Shown in pieces: positions 27,032 through 35,800 of a stretch of 64,000 nt of DNA. Within the stretch, counting starts at the first letter, position 1. Each line of letters begins with the position of its first letter. A program made the position numbers and the translations under genes. The notes below the pieces were generated by a model, which was not told the origin of the DNA, made no database searches, and was given only the letters and a program-made list of their open reading frames with translations. Source of the stretch: Dictyobacter aurantiacus (lineage in GTDB: Bacteria; Chloroflexota; Ktedonobacteria; Ktedonobacterales; Ktedonobacteraceae); NCBI RefSeq assembly GCF_003967515.1, contig NZ_BIFQ01000001.1:4712001-4776000 (forward strand). Reading direction: 5' to 3'.

Positions 27032-27587
27032 TAGCCAACGCCATAGGAGATAAAATCCTTCACCTCGTCCGCGTTTTGCAACCATAGGGGCACTCCTTCT
27101 CATATCAAGTGCCCGACTATCTATCTAGCAGACACCTGTATCGTACCATATTGAGCTTGCTCATGAAAGAAGAGGCGTACTTCTAGAGGAAAAATGAGTG
27201 ATAAACAATTACATTCAAGTATATCTATTCGTATAGTCAAAAAACAGGACGCTCTTACTTCTACCGAGTTGCCAGGCCGATGCTGATAAAGCATATCCAT
27301 TCCTGGACGCCAGCGTGGCTGCGCAGTATCCTGAAAGCCAGGTCCCCAGAAAATAGGACACTTACAGCGATGCGTTTTCCTGTTCTTTAATCCACTTCTG
27401 AAGAGAGTTGACGGAGATGCGAACGGCTCTCCCAAAGCGAATCACGGAGGCCCTTTCTGCTTCACATATTGAGGCGGAACCTGAGAGAGACTGTTGTGGC
27501 AAATAGCCATGATGTATGACAAAATTTGAACAGGCCGACAATATTGTCGGTGAACGTAGCCGTATCAAAGGAATCAGGAGAAGATAT
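27032..27587. other. Spacer with an excisionase-like remnant
   Basis: About 550 bp lie between the Kelch-like gene and the LLM gene. Apart from the fragment at 27362-27448 I see no gene, RNA or repeat here. Confidence 0.4.
27362..27448 (-). pseudogene. C-terminal fragment of an excisionase-type HTH protein
   Basis: The minus-strand frame ending at 27362 reads ASVIRFGRAVRISVNSLQKW, then IKEQENASL. This is the wing and C-terminal helix of MerR-like excisionase (HTH_17) proteins, which typically end ...RFGRAVRVPVEALEEWI. The helix-turn-helix half is not recognisable upstream. It may be a trace of a past integrated element. Confidence 0.5.
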
Positions 27588-28529
27588 ATGCCACACGTAC
27601 GACCGTTTCGCTTTGGCATCATTACCGATGGCGCCCCTACCCGCGAAGAATGGATCACACGGGCACGAGAGGCCGAAGATCTGGGCTACTCTACCTTCTT
27701 GCAGCCAGATCACTTTACCAGCGATTTTTTTCCTCTGCCCTCCCTCATGGCAGCCGCGGACGCGACAACAAACCTGAGAATTGGCACACTGGTCTATAAC
27801 AATGATCTTCGTCACCCGGTCCTTCTCGCCAAAGAGGTGGCGGCGCTGGATATGCTCTCCGGTGGACGTTTTGAACTGGGCATTGGAGCGGGCTGGAATC
27901 GACCGGAATACGACCAGGTTGGGGTACCCTTTGAACGTGCCGGACTCCGCATTGAACGCCTGGAAGAATCCTTACAGATTCTGAAACAAAGCTTCAGCGA
28001 TGAACCCGTCAATTTCACCGGCAAACATTATACCGTGACCGATCTCAACGTGACGCCAAAACCCATTCAGCGTCCTCACCCGCCGATCGTTATGGGGGGT
28101 GGTGGCAAAAAACTTCTGAGCCTGGCCGCGCGCGAAGCCAATGTTATTGGTCTGCACGTTAAGGTGAATGATAATGGTACAGTTGATGCCACCGAAAATA
28201 TTGAGGATACCCTGGCCGAAAAAGTCGGGTGGATTCGCGAGGCTGCGGGCGAGCGTTTTTCGTCCATCGAGTTGAATATGCTTATCTCTGGCTTCGCCCT
28301 GGCACACAATCAGCAGGAGGCCGCGGAACACTATATCCGCAAAAGAGAACTGACAGGTGCCACAGTTGAGCAGGTGCTTGCCAATCCGTACATCATGCTC
28401 GGAACCACTGAACAAATGGTCGAGCGTATCCAGCGCTGGCGCGAGCGCCTGGGCGTCTCCTATCTTGTTATCTACGCCGAGTATATGCACGCCTTCGCGC
28501 CGGTTGTGACCCGACTGGCAGGGAAGTAA
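27588..28529 (+). CDS. LLM-class (luciferase-like, F420-dependent) oxidoreductase
   Basis: A 313-residue TIM-barrel enzyme: FRFGIITDGAPTREEWITRAREAEDLGYSTF, PDHFTSDFFPLPSLMAAADATTNLRIGTLVYNND, HPVLLAKEVAALDMLSGGRFELGIGAGW, and RPHPPIVMGGGGKK. These are the cofactor- and barrel-forming motifs of the F420-dependent subgroup of the luciferase-like superfamily. The substrate is unknown. The ATG at 27588 has CAGGAGAAG close upstream; 24 extra upstream codons lack a ribosome site. Single gene. Confidence 0.88.
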   Translation: MPHVRPFRFGIITDGAPTREEWITRAREAEDLGYSTFLQPDHFTSDFFPLPSLMAAADATTNLRIGTLVYNNDLRHPVLLAKEVAALDMLSGGRFELGIGAGWNRPEYDQVGVPFERAGLRIERLEESLQILKQSFSDEPVNFTGKHYTVTDLNVTPKPIQRPHPPIVMGGGGKKLLSLAAREANVIGLHVKVNDNGTVDATENIEDTLAEKVGWIREAAGERFSSIELNMLISGFALAHNQQEAAEHYIRKRELTGATVEQVLANPYIMLGTTEQMVERIQRWRERLGVSYLVIYAEYMHAFAPVVTRLAGK

Positions 28530-28621
28530 ACAGGCAGAAAGCGTGGAATTGGGTGCTCCCCTTGCCCACTACGGAGGAGGAAGGGCCAGAGAGACTGCCC
28601 GCGTACACACCATCGTTGCTG

Positions 28622-29128
28622 TTACGCGTGGCTTCTCCCATCATGAAGGAGTTGCGTAATCTGTTCAATATGATCGATATCATGCATGATCACCTGCAAA
28701 ACCGCTTCCTTGAGCGTGATAGGAAATTGCTCACCATGGATACCTTTCCTCATCCATTGGTCTTCATGTAAATCGTTCAAGGCTTGAAGAAATGCTTGAC
28801 GCGTGGTGAATAACGAATCTAAAACGGTTGTGATATCCTGCTGCTTGTACTTCCCCTTGCGCGCAAGTTCTTCATTGCTCTCTGGTATGGGTATGAGAGG
28901 ATACTCTTCCGTTAGGATCAGTAAGGCACGACGGAAGAAGATATCCTCATAATCACGCAAATGGCACAGGACTTCAATAATACTCCATTCGTGTGCATCA
29001 TGAGGAGCTTGCTGTGCCTGAGATGATGTGACATCACGAAGTAATGTCTGAAGAATGCGTGGCGTTTTCCGTAGTGAGCGAAGTAATCGCCAGGGGGTCA
29101 TCAGTTCCAGAGAGCTTGTAACTGTCAT
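28622..29128 (-). CDS. DinB-like four-helix metalloprotein
   Basis: A 168-residue DinB superfamily member: EWSIIEVLCHLRDYEDIFFRRA with the first metal-type histidine, and the C-terminal LKEAVLQVIMHDIDHIEQITQLL containing two more histidines. The reaction is unknown; many members are thiol-dependent hydrolases or transferases. The ATG at 29128 follows AGGAGG at 11 bases. The start lies inside the 3' end of a decayed TetR-like gene (29034-29538), which may once have been its regulator. Confidence 0.75.
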   Translation of the reverse strand: MTVTSSLELMTPWRLLRSLRKTPRILQTLLRDVTSSQAQQAPHDAHEWSIIEVLCHLRDYEDIFFRRALLILTEEYPLIPIPESNEELARKGKYKQQDITTVLDSLFTTRQAFLQALNDLHEDQWMRKGIHGEQFPITLKEAVLQVIMHDIDHIEQITQLLHDGRSHA

Positions 29129-29538
29129 ATATATTGGTTCCTCCTGCAAATAGAGCAATCAACGCGAGAACAAGATTGTATTCTACCTTGACAACCCATT
29201 CCAGGACGGTCTGCTCTTTGAGTGCGGCGCCTACGATCAGTGTCACCAGCGTGTGCCGCCTATCCGTTTGCAGCACAGCAATGGCATCTTCAAAAAATGC
29301 TCGTGCAAAAAGATCTGCAGTAAGTCGTGCGCATCAGTGATAGAAGGAGCCTGCCGCGCACTATCCAGGAGCCTGACACGGTATTCGGGCCATTGAGTTC
29401 CGACGATACGGGCGAAGGTCGAGATAGTTCTTTAGTTTAACCTGGTAGCGTTCTTTATGGCAGCAACAAATGCTCTGTTGCTGCCTCAATGATCTCCTGG
29501 CGTTTCTGTTCTTCCATTCTATTGTCTCTGATGCCCAT
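29034..29538 (-). pseudogene. Decayed TetR-like regulator
   Basis: The minus strand starts well (GGAGGTGGTAC before ATG at 29538) with MGIRDNRMEEQKRQEIIEAA, the first helix of a TetR-type domain, then hits a stop after 23 codons. Later, in other frames, come TQWPEYRVRLLDSARQAPS and FFEDAIAVLQTDRRHTLVTL... ALIALFAGG, which look like a TetR C-terminal dimerisation domain. At least one stop and one or two frame changes separate the parts, and the total is about 60 codons shorter than the family norm. The identification of the middle is tentative. Confidence 0.5.
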
Positions 29539-29662
29539 TGTACCACCTCCATGAACTGGATGATACCCCTGGGCATCACAAGCTAGTAGTGCCCATCAAT
29601 ACCGGAAGAAATCGCGTCAAACGGGTCATGCACAAATATGAGGTAGGACCCTCACTTCCTCT

Positions 29663-30199
29663 TTATTCTCGATGTGGCTCGTAGGTGAGTACCACGACAC
29701 CAGAGCCGAATGTGTGCGATTGAACAAGTTTGAATTCCTTTTGCTGGCTCTCACCGTGGAAAAGCCGCTTCCCGTTTCCTACGACAATGGGGAAGACCAT
29801 GAGACGGTATTCATCAATGAGATCCGCTTGCATGAGCGAGTGAATGAGTTCAACGCTCCCAAAGATCAAGAGGTCTTGACCAGACTCTTGTTTCAATCTG
29901 GTCACTTCCTCTCCAATATTGTCCTTGATCAGGGTGGCATTCCACTCAGCTTTTTGCAACGTTGTGGTTGGAACATATTTGGGCATACTGTTGATTCTTT
30001 CGCCATAGGCACCAGTAGCACCAGGCCAGGTGGCTGCCAATTCCTGATAGGTTCTGCGCCCCAGAAGGAGTGCATCGCTGGCAAACAGCTCCTCGAATTT
30101 ATATTTTTGTGATTCTTCACTCCGAAATTGAGCAGTCCACTGTGGATTTTCAACAACACCATCCATCGCCATGAGCATCGAAGCCACTATTTTTCTCAC
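29663..30199 (-). CDS. Dihydrofolate reductase-like (RibD C-terminal type) protein
   Basis: A 178-residue protein of the DHFR/RibD-C superfamily: IVASMLMAMDGVVENPQW, DALLLGRRTYQELAATWP, NATLIKDNIGEEVTRLKQESGQDLLIFGSVELIHSLMQADLIDEYRLMVFPIVVGNGKRLF. These are the NADPH-binding and fold motifs of the small stand-alone family, whose substrates are unknown. Translation probably begins at GTG (30199) after AGGAG. Single gene. Confidence 0.88.
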   Translation of the reverse strand: MRKIVASMLMAMDGVVENPQWTAQFRSEESQKYKFEELFASDALLLGRRTYQELAATWPGATGAYGERINSMPKYVPTTTLQKAEWNATLIKDNIGEEVTRLKQESGQDLLIFGSVELIHSLMQADLIDEYRLMVFPIVVGNGKRLFHGESQQKEFKLVQSHTFGSGVVVLTYEPHRE

Positions 30200-30983
30200 A
30201 TTTTTCTCCTTAAAAGAAAGGTCGCAGTAATTTACTTGTAATTTGCAAGTGTTCGCAACAAGCTATTCTCACGGAGCCAATCAAAAACGGTAAAGCTGTT
30301 ACAGATAGTATTGGAAGGTAAATTGACCCGATTTTTTTTCATATATCCATTAACTGGATTAGCCTGCAGACGAACATGATGGCGTTCTGGCTATACCGTG
30401 TAGTTGGGTTGGGTGAAGGGACTCAATTTTGTTTCTGTTCAAAAATTCAATGCTAGTGTGCCAGTGCCTGGCTCCAGATATTCATCATCCACATAGTGTC
30501 CTCCCTCGCTCTCGTCGATCAACCGTTGACCGTAAGGAAGGTCTCTTGCGCACACTGTTGAAATGTGTATGCTCGCTTGCTTCCCGCTGGAAATCATTTA
30601 TATAGATGGGTCTGTTGTATAGATCTCCCGCAGCACTTTCAGTGCTACCACACGATCCTTGAGGAGATCGTGTTCGCGTTGACATCCTCCTCACGGCTGA
30701 CGCCAGGGGTTTTACGGCGCGGTTTGATAAAGCAGAGAGGTGATTGTTGAATCCGATACCGTTGCCAAACCTTCTCTTGATCATCTGGATACCTCGCAGC
30801 TGACACGAGAAATCTAAAAGCGGTTTCGTCAACGGTATCGCAGAGAGCATGAAATGTCAGTTCGATAGAGTGAACTGTACAATATACGCTCAGCACTTCT
30901 CCTGCTTGGTGAAACGCGCCTTCCGCTTACTCTGACAAGAGGAAAGGCAATCTGTCACTCGTGCACGAGCGCTTTTCATATGC
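30200..30983. other. Gene-free stretch with IS605-like end motif
   Basis: About 780 bp lack a plausible gene; short frames in it look like random coding. The only recognisable structure is the motif at 30617-30720. Confidence 0.4.
30617..30720 (-). ncRNA. Possible orphan IS200/IS605 right end / omega-RNA-like scar
   Basis: On the minus strand the sequence CCCCTGGCGTCAGCCG continues TGAGGAGGATGTCAA. The terminal GTGAGGAGGATGTCAA closely resembles the 3' end of IS200/IS605 (TnpB-associated) right ends. Downstream lie two short hairpins (ACACGATC...GATCGTGT and AGCACT-TTC-AGTGCT). No TnpB or TnpA coding sequence is found next to it, so at most it is a scar of an excised or decayed element. Confidence 0.3.
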
Positions 30984-31883
30984 CTACGCATTCTCCTTTT
31001 GAACTCCCTGATGATTGGTCGAGTTGATCAGGGAAGACACAAACGTTGACAATCCCATCTCTTCTGCCAGGGTAGATGCCTGTTGCAGGTGGAACTGCGC
31101 TTTGTTCATGTCCCCAATCTTCTGGTAGATGTCCCAGAGCGTCAGGTGATCTAATGGCTGGTAAGGTCTGAAGCCCCCTGCTTCGCGGAAGGAGAGTGCG
31201 AGCTTGGCGTAGGTAAGCGCAGCCTCCAGGTCTCCTTTGAATAAGGCATCGAAAGTCAGGTGGCGATGGGGTTCGGCCTGTTCCAGCACGTACCCTACCT
31301 CTTCGGCAATCTGGATGGCCCTGGTAAAGTGTTCCCGCGCCACCTCATTCTGCTGCCAGAACTGATACACCACGCCGATGTAAAAATGTGATTCGCTGAT
31401 CCCTCGGGTATCGTGCAGCGCTTCTTGTAGATCCAGAGCCTGCTGTTGATACGCGAGGGCTTCTTCGTACTTCCCCTGATCTTGCGTGCCGAAAGGCACG
31501 GCACCACTTTTCCGGATGGCTACCGTGGTAGCGTAGCAGTGGGCTTGCCCGAGCAAACTCAAGGCGTTCGCGCGACCCTGCTGATCCTGAGTCGATTCGG
31601 CGATCTGTTGTGCCTGGAGGAGGGTCGAAAACATGAGATCTGTCTCACCTCCGTGAAGAAGATGATCGACGGTGAGAACCGTTCCATACAGTAGCAAAAG
31701 TTTGAGGCGATCCTTTTGCGCTACCTCACCTCCTTCTATCAAGTGCAGAGACGTACCAAGCACGTGGAGGGCGTCACCTATCCTGCCGAGAAAAAAAGAC
31801 AAGCGGGCGACCTTACAGAGGGCATCAATGGCTGTGGTGTAGTATACGCTCAATTCGTCGTTCGTGAATACAGATGGCTGCAT
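30984..31883 (-). CDS. Tetratricopeptide-repeat protein
   Basis: A 299-residue all-helical cytoplasmic protein built of TPR-like pairs: for example KYEEALAYQQQALDLQEAL, SHFYIGVVYQFWQQNEVAREHFTRAIQIAEEV, AALTYAKLALSFREAG, and DMNKAQFHLQQASTLAEEMG. It would act as a protein-interaction scaffold. It resembles the TPR tail of large ATPase-type (STAND/LuxR) regulators but lacks their N-terminal domains; it may be a stand-alone protein or a surviving piece. AAGGAG precedes the ATG. It is divergent from a TetR gene. Confidence 0.75.
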   Translation of the reverse strand: MQPSVFTNDELSVYYTTAIDALCKVARLSFFLGRIGDALHVLGTSLHLIEGGEVAQKDRLKLLLLYGTVLTVDHLLHGGETDLMFSTLLQAQQIAESTQDQQGRANALSLLGQAHCYATTVAIRKSGAVPFGTQDQGKYEEALAYQQQALDLQEALHDTRGISESHFYIGVVYQFWQQNEVAREHFTRAIQIAEEVGYVLEQAEPHRHLTFDALFKGDLEAALTYAKLALSFREAGGFRPYQPLDHLTLWDIYQKIGDMNKAQFHLQQASTLAEEMGLSTFVSSLINSTNHQGVQKENA

Positions 31884-32060
31884 AGTGTTCTCCTTTCAAG
31901 AAGGGCGTGCAAAATGGTCTGTCAGTTGCTTGCCTTTACAACTGTCGCCTATAATACTAGGGTTCGATGGCACAACAAGCAATGAGCAATCACCCTGCTG
32001 TTGTTGATTATTGAACACGAGCGAGAGATTGTTGAGAAATAAGGGAGAGGAACAGAGGGT

Positions 32061-32702
32061 ATGGTGACCCGGAAGAGGCAGGAAGATCGGCGTATCCAGC
32101 GCACGCGTCAGATGTTACAGCAAGCGTTCGTGGAAGTGGTACGAGAAAAGGGCGAGGCTCTTAGCAGTCTGCGGGAGATAGAAAAACGCTTTGTGGCGAC
32201 GAGTATCCAGGATATCACCAAGCGGGCCAATGTCAATCGAGGAACCTTTTACCTCCACTTTACGGATAAATATATGTTGGCGGATGCTGTAGTCCGTGAG
32301 CAGTTTCACCAGCAACTCACTAGCATACTCCCTTCTGAACCTCGATGGGACAGAAAGACCTTGCGTCTGCTCATCCAGGCTGTATTCAACAGCTTGGAGG
32401 AGAAATATCGCCACCAGCATCAATCGTCGCTTGTTCTTGCCCCAATGGTTGAAAAGGCCGTCCATGAAGAATTGACGGAACTGCTCTTGACGTGGCTCAA
32501 AGAGGCAAGACGTGGAGAGAGACGAAGGCGCGAGCCATTGGAAACAATCGCCCGCATTGTCAGCTGGGCGATCTTTGGGACCGCGATCCAGTGGAGCCAG
32601 GAGGAGATAACGGTGTCCTTGGAACAGATGACGGATATTATCACGCAAGTGATTATGGACGGGATAGCGCGTCTTGCTCCTGATACCTTACCCGAGGCGT
32701 AA
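32061..32702 (+). CDS. TetR/AcrR-family transcriptional regulator
   Basis: A 213-residue regulator with TetR helix-turn-helix: QRTRQMLQQAFVEVVREKG, then SIQDITKRANVNRGTFYLHFTDK. Between the first helix and the HTH lies an extra segment of about 13 residues (EALSSLREIEKRF) not usual in the family. The C-terminal domain is helical and probably binds an inducer. GAGAGG lies upstream of the ATG. It is divergent from the TPR gene, so their shared 177-bp spacer may carry its operator. Confidence 0.88.
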   Translation: MVTRKRQEDRRIQRTRQMLQQAFVEVVREKGEALSSLREIEKRFVATSIQDITKRANVNRGTFYLHFTDKYMLADAVVREQFHQQLTSILPSEPRWDRKTLRLLIQAVFNSLEEKYRHQHQSSLVLAPMVEKAVHEELTELLLTWLKEARRGERRRREPLETIARIVSWAIFGTAIQWSQEEITVSLEQMTDIITQVIMDGIARLAPDTLPEA

Positions 32703-33094
32703 CTTGCCAGCATGTCTCAAGCGGCTGTAGACACGTTCCCAAGTAGCTTTGCCCATACCAGTTGCAGCAAAGCAGCTGGCAGATCAGTACTCGCCCTTAG
32801 CGGCTTACCAAGCTTACGGTGTATCTCCTACAAGAGAAAAATGTGGTTTTAGTTTTTTTGGATCTCTGGTTCTATTTTCATATAAAACCTTGTCATGGGT
32901 AACTCATTACCTGCATCAAGTGGAAGCGCTTCTGCTCGGTGGTTATCTCTCCCACTTTGGGTGTGCGCGGCACACAATGCGTTAAGAACTGCTCTCAATT
33001 TGATATTGGTGGCGAATTGATTTTCTGAGCACAGATTTTCTCATTTATGTTCGAGTTACGAGCTCAATTTTTTGATTTTGCCACCAATATCCCA
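32703..33094. other. Spacer with a small inverted-repeat element
   Basis: No gene is evident in this roughly 390-bp stretch. Near its end, GATATTGGTGGC (33002-33013) and GCCACCAATATC (33080-33091) form an exact 12-bp inverted repeat, extended by partly matching outer and inner bases. This is the size and form of a very short MITE or a pair of IS ends. Confidence 0.45.
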
Positions 33095-33520
33095 TTAAGT
33101 GAGCTTGATTGCCTTTTGATCGATCTGCTTTGGAGATATTTTCCGATAGAGTCTTTGTACCTTTCTTGATACGTACTGTTGTAGGCCTGGAGTTTCTGTA
33201 ATCATTCCAATGAGAATAGCGTGGCGTTTCTTTAGTTCATTAAAGGTGCAGAGAACATCATTTTCGAATTGGTCTGGCCAACCGATTTTAGAATGCCATC
33301 CATACGCAATACCTTGCTGTAACCACCTTTCATGGCTGATTTTCCATGAGTTGTGATGGTCTAAGAACGTCAGATAGCTTTCAGGAACGTTACCCCCTTC
33401 GATCAGATGAGTTTTTTTGGAAAGCAGTTTTTTGATTTTTTCATTGCGTGGAAAGAAATCAGCATCAGCCCAGAAGAGCCATGTTTTTAATTCCGAGTCA
33501 GAACTTGACCCTGACTCCAC
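33095..33520 (-). CDS. Hypothetical protein, about 141 aa (possibly 5'-truncated)
   Basis: A 141-residue basic protein without signal or membrane spans, rich in Trp, His and Lys (TWLFWADADFFPRNEKIKKLL, SWKISHERWLQQG, FNELKKRHAILIGMI). I do not recognise the family. A GTG at 33520 is the only available start and lacks a ribosome site. The frame remains open upstream to a stop 33 bases away, so the true N-terminus may be missing. It lies beside a transposase fragment and a short inverted-repeat element, which supports local decay. Confidence 0.4.
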   Translation of the reverse strand: MESGSSSDSELKTWLFWADADFFPRNEKIKKLLSKKTHLIEGGNVPESYLTFLDHHNSWKISHERWLQQGIAYGWHSKIGWPDQFENDVLCTFNELKKRHAILIGMITETPGLQQYVSRKVQRLYRKISPKQIDQKAIKLT

Positions 33521-33549
33521 TCTAAAGAAGACGCAGCTTTCGCTGTGAC

Positions 33550-33666
33550 TTAATCAAGGCGAATCTCCTTCGCCACCTTTTTAAATTCAGGCAGACCGCT
33601 GTGTTCCGCTTGGGTCAGCCAAGCATCCAGATCCGCACCTTGTCGCTCTGCCAGAAACATTCTGAG
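33550..33666 (-). pseudogene. C-terminal fragment of an ISL3-type transposase
   Basis: The minus-strand frame reads LRMFLAERQGADLDAWLTQA, then EHSGLPEFKKVAKEIRLD and a stop. This resembles the segment after the DDE domain in ISL3 transposases (...RQGEALDAWLxxAxxSGIPELRxFAxGIRRD). Only about 38 residues are left, and no IS ends are visible. Confidence 0.5.
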
Positions 33667-33749
33667 CCGAGCCGCTCTCCTCGTTTGGATGGTGCATCTC
33701 AGGATACTTTTCTGCCTGGCCAAATTGTTGCGCTCATGAGCTTGTTCTG

Positions 33750-34154
33750 CTACTTTGTGAGGCGTTTGTCTTCGATATGCACAATTTTCAAAGAATGGCC
33801 GTCCTGGTCACGATTTCCTCTACCAAGTAGCCCAATCATGAAATCGGGAGTATCGGGAGTGTTGAGGTCCTCAGGGGAGACGTAGTTGAGCATATCGGGA
33901 TGATGCCCGGTCACAATCCAGCCACCAGGAGGGTTGGGAAGATTGATGATATTGAAATCGCCAGCTGGAGTTCCTGCGACGACAGGCCCCCACTTGGACA
34001 TAATCTGACGAGCTTGTGCGGTCAGGTCTACTTCTGGCTCCATTAAAATCAGACAGGTGTTGTGCTCAAATAGGACCCAGCTTTTCTGGTCACCTTGAAT
34101 GATGGTGCGCCAGAGGGTAATACGAGGGTCAATCTCTTGCTGGTTTCCATCCAT
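33750..34154 (-). CDS. Conserved-looking hypothetical protein, 134 aa
   Basis: A 134-residue protein with a mixed alpha/beta pattern (ITLWRTIIQGDQKSWVLFEHNTCLILMEPEVD, VAGTPAGDFNIINLPNPPGGWIVTGHHPDMLNYV). Codon use and composition look like a real gene; AAAGGA lies upstream at a rather long distance. No membrane spans or known catalytic motif. I do not recognise the family. Transcription would end toward the ISL3 fragment. Confidence 0.55.
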   Translation of the reverse strand: MDGNQQEIDPRITLWRTIIQGDQKSWVLFEHNTCLILMEPEVDLTAQARQIMSKWGPVVAGTPAGDFNIINLPNPPGGWIVTGHHPDMLNYVSPEDLNTPDTPDFMIGLLGRGNRDQDGHSLKIVHIEDKRLTK

Positions 34155-34272
34155 CGAGAGAGTATCCTTTCTGCTACCGCTTGAACTTTGGGTTATTGGA
34201 AAATGGCAATTGCTACATGTTATAGAAGCGTTGCTATAGGGTTGCTACATTTTGGCGATGTAGCCAAAATAT

Positions 34273-34310
34273 AAAAACCCCTCAGGCGGCTGTACATACG
34301 GCCTGAGGGG
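34273..34310 (-). terminator. Intrinsic terminator of the tRNA-Leu gene
   Basis: CCCCTCAGGC (34278-34287) and GCCTGAGGGG (34301-34310) form a 10-bp stem. On the minus strand it is followed by TTTTTAT, directly downstream of the tRNA. Confidence 0.8.
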
Positions 34311-34329
34311 TCATCCTTAAAAAGGGGGG

Positions 34330-34410
34330 TGCCGGTGGAGAGATTCGAACCCTCAACCCTTGCGGGACTTGTTTTTGAGACAAGCGCGTATACCGTTCCG
34401 CCACACCGGC
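34330..34410 (-). tRNA. tRNA-Leu (anticodon CAA)
   Basis: The minus strand folds as a class II tRNA: acceptor GCCGGTG/CACCGGC, D-arm GGCGGAAC..., anticodon stem CTTGT/ACAAG around loop CTCAAAA (anticodon CAA), a short variable arm CCC-GCAA-GGG as expected for leucine, and T-loop GGTTCGAATC. The discriminator is A, and the genomic sequence continues CCC rather than CCA, so the CCA end must be added enzymatically. No integrase or attachment duplication is seen next to it. Confidence 0.93.
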
Positions 34411-34852
34411 TTGTTGTTGACGGAATGTATAATACCGCATCTATATGCGGAAGTCAATAGTTTTTTTGGTTTTTTTGCACGAGATTGGCGATCCGGTGGC
34501 TGGTCCATTTTTGCTATGGCTGCGGTCGGTCGGTGGTACTATCTTGTTTTCTTTTGCGTTCTCTGGATTCATTGGTGTGTATTATTGTAGATGAATGGAT
34601 GATTATGACGGAGGTTATCTGGTGAGGTGCATGAGTGCTCTGGCTGAGGTTATAGGTGGTTGACGGCAGGGCGGTATGTGCGGCATATGCTACTCTTGCG
34701 CATTGGGAAAAAGTTCTGTTATACTTTCCAATATCATTTGAATGAATGGCATTGGTGGTTGTTTTCTCTACTATAAGAGCTGCGGCGGAGCTTTGTAGTT
34801 CGAGCGTGGCTTTGTTTCAAAACTATATTTAGCTATGGCGCGGAGGAATTCC
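34411..34852. other. Spacer upstream of the PAS signalling operon
   Basis: About 440 bp without a gene. It should contain the tRNA promoter (minus strand) and the operon promoter. The best candidate for the latter is TTGCGC (34696-34701), 18 bp, TATACT (34720-34725). Confidence 0.45.
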
Positions 34853-35800
34853 ATGCTTGATAATATGACCCCGAACACTCCAACGTTGTCTCAGCCCGCC
34901 AGTAAGTCGCTGGCGTCTCTGGATGCCGATATCATTATTAAGAATGCGCCGGATCCGATCTTTATTTCGGATCTGGAGGGCAAGATTCTGTCGGCCAATG
35001 ATGCGGTCTATGAACTGCTCGGATTCCGCAATGATGAGGTTCTGGAGCAGTCGCTGTCGCGCTTTATTAGCGCTGAGGAGACGCGTGAGTTTCTGGCGGC
35101 CCTCAAAGAGGTGATCGAGCGTGGATCAACCAGAAATGCGCGCTTGAATCCGCGGACGGCCTCCAATGAGGTGATCCCGACGACACTCAATGCCTCGGCG
35201 CTGCGCGATACCGATGGGAAGGCGATTGGCGCCATCGGTATCCTGCGCGATATGCGCGAATTGGATAAGGCACGGGCCCTGGCTGATAGCCTGATTAAAA
35301 ATGCGCCGGATCCGATCTTTGTGTCGGACCTTGAGGGTAAGATTCTGTCGGCCAATGATGCGGTCTATGAGCTGCTGGGATTCCGTCCCGATGAGGTTCT
35401 GGAGCAGTCGCTGTCGCGCTTTATTAGCGCTGAGGAGACGCGTGAGTTTCTGGCGGCCCTCAAAGAGGTGATTGAGCGCGGAACGACGCGTAATGCGCGC
35501 TTGAATCCACGGACGGCTTCCAATGAGGTGATCCCGACAACGCTCAATGCCTCGGCGCTGCGCGATACCGATGGGAAGGTGATTGGTGCGATTGGCATCC
35601 TGCGCGATATGCGGGCGTACGAGAAGATTCTGCAGGATCTGCAGGAGTCGAAGGCTGAGTTGCAGGAGAAGATTCTGGACCTGGAGAAGTTTGAGGAAGT
35701 GGTGGTGGGTCGCGAGCTGAAGATGATCGCGCTGGAAAAAGAGATTGAGAATCTGCGGCGCGAGTTGGAGAAAGCACGAGGTCAGAGTAAATGGACGTAG
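34853..35800 (+). CDS. Tandem double-PAS sensor protein with C-terminal coiled coil
   Basis: A 315-residue cytoplasmic protein. Two PAS domains of about 106 residues (about 30-135 and 149-254) share all but four positions: IFISD/IFVSD, GFRND/GFRPD, ERGSTR/ERGTTR and DGKAIG/DGKVIG. Each has the FISDLEGKILSANDAVYELLGF core and a LRDMR exit helix. A charged coiled coil (about 260-312) ends the protein. It has no kinase domain itself; the next gene overlaps it by 10 bp and encodes one, so it probably senses redox state or ligand and signals to that kinase. GGAGGAATTCC precedes the ATG at 34853. Confidence 0.88.
   Translation: MLDNMTPNTPTLSQPASKSLASLDADIIIKNAPDPIFISDLEGKILSANDAVYELLGFRNDEVLEQSLSRFISAEETREFLAALKEVIERGSTRNARLNPRTASNEVIPTTLNASALRDTDGKAIGAIGILRDMRELDKARALADSLIKNAPDPIFVSDLEGKILSANDAVYELLGFRPDEVLEQSLSRFISAEETREFLAALKEVIERGTTRNARLNPRTASNEVIPTTLNASALRDTDGKVIGAIGILRDMRAYEKILQDLQESKAELQEKILDLEKFEEVVVGRELKMIALEKEIENLRRELEKARGQSKWT

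Noticed and set aside
30485-30896. Minus-strand frames that might be a TnpB C-terminus
   Set aside because: No zinc-finger CxxC or RuvC motif is present; only the non-coding end motif is recognisable.
32749-32985. Possible 78-residue gene downstream of TetR
   Set aside because: No ribosome site, no recognisable pattern, and composition like spacer DNA.
34330-34410. tRNA-Leu as an integration site for a genomic island
   Set aside because: No integrase gene and no repeated tRNA 3' end were seen on either side.
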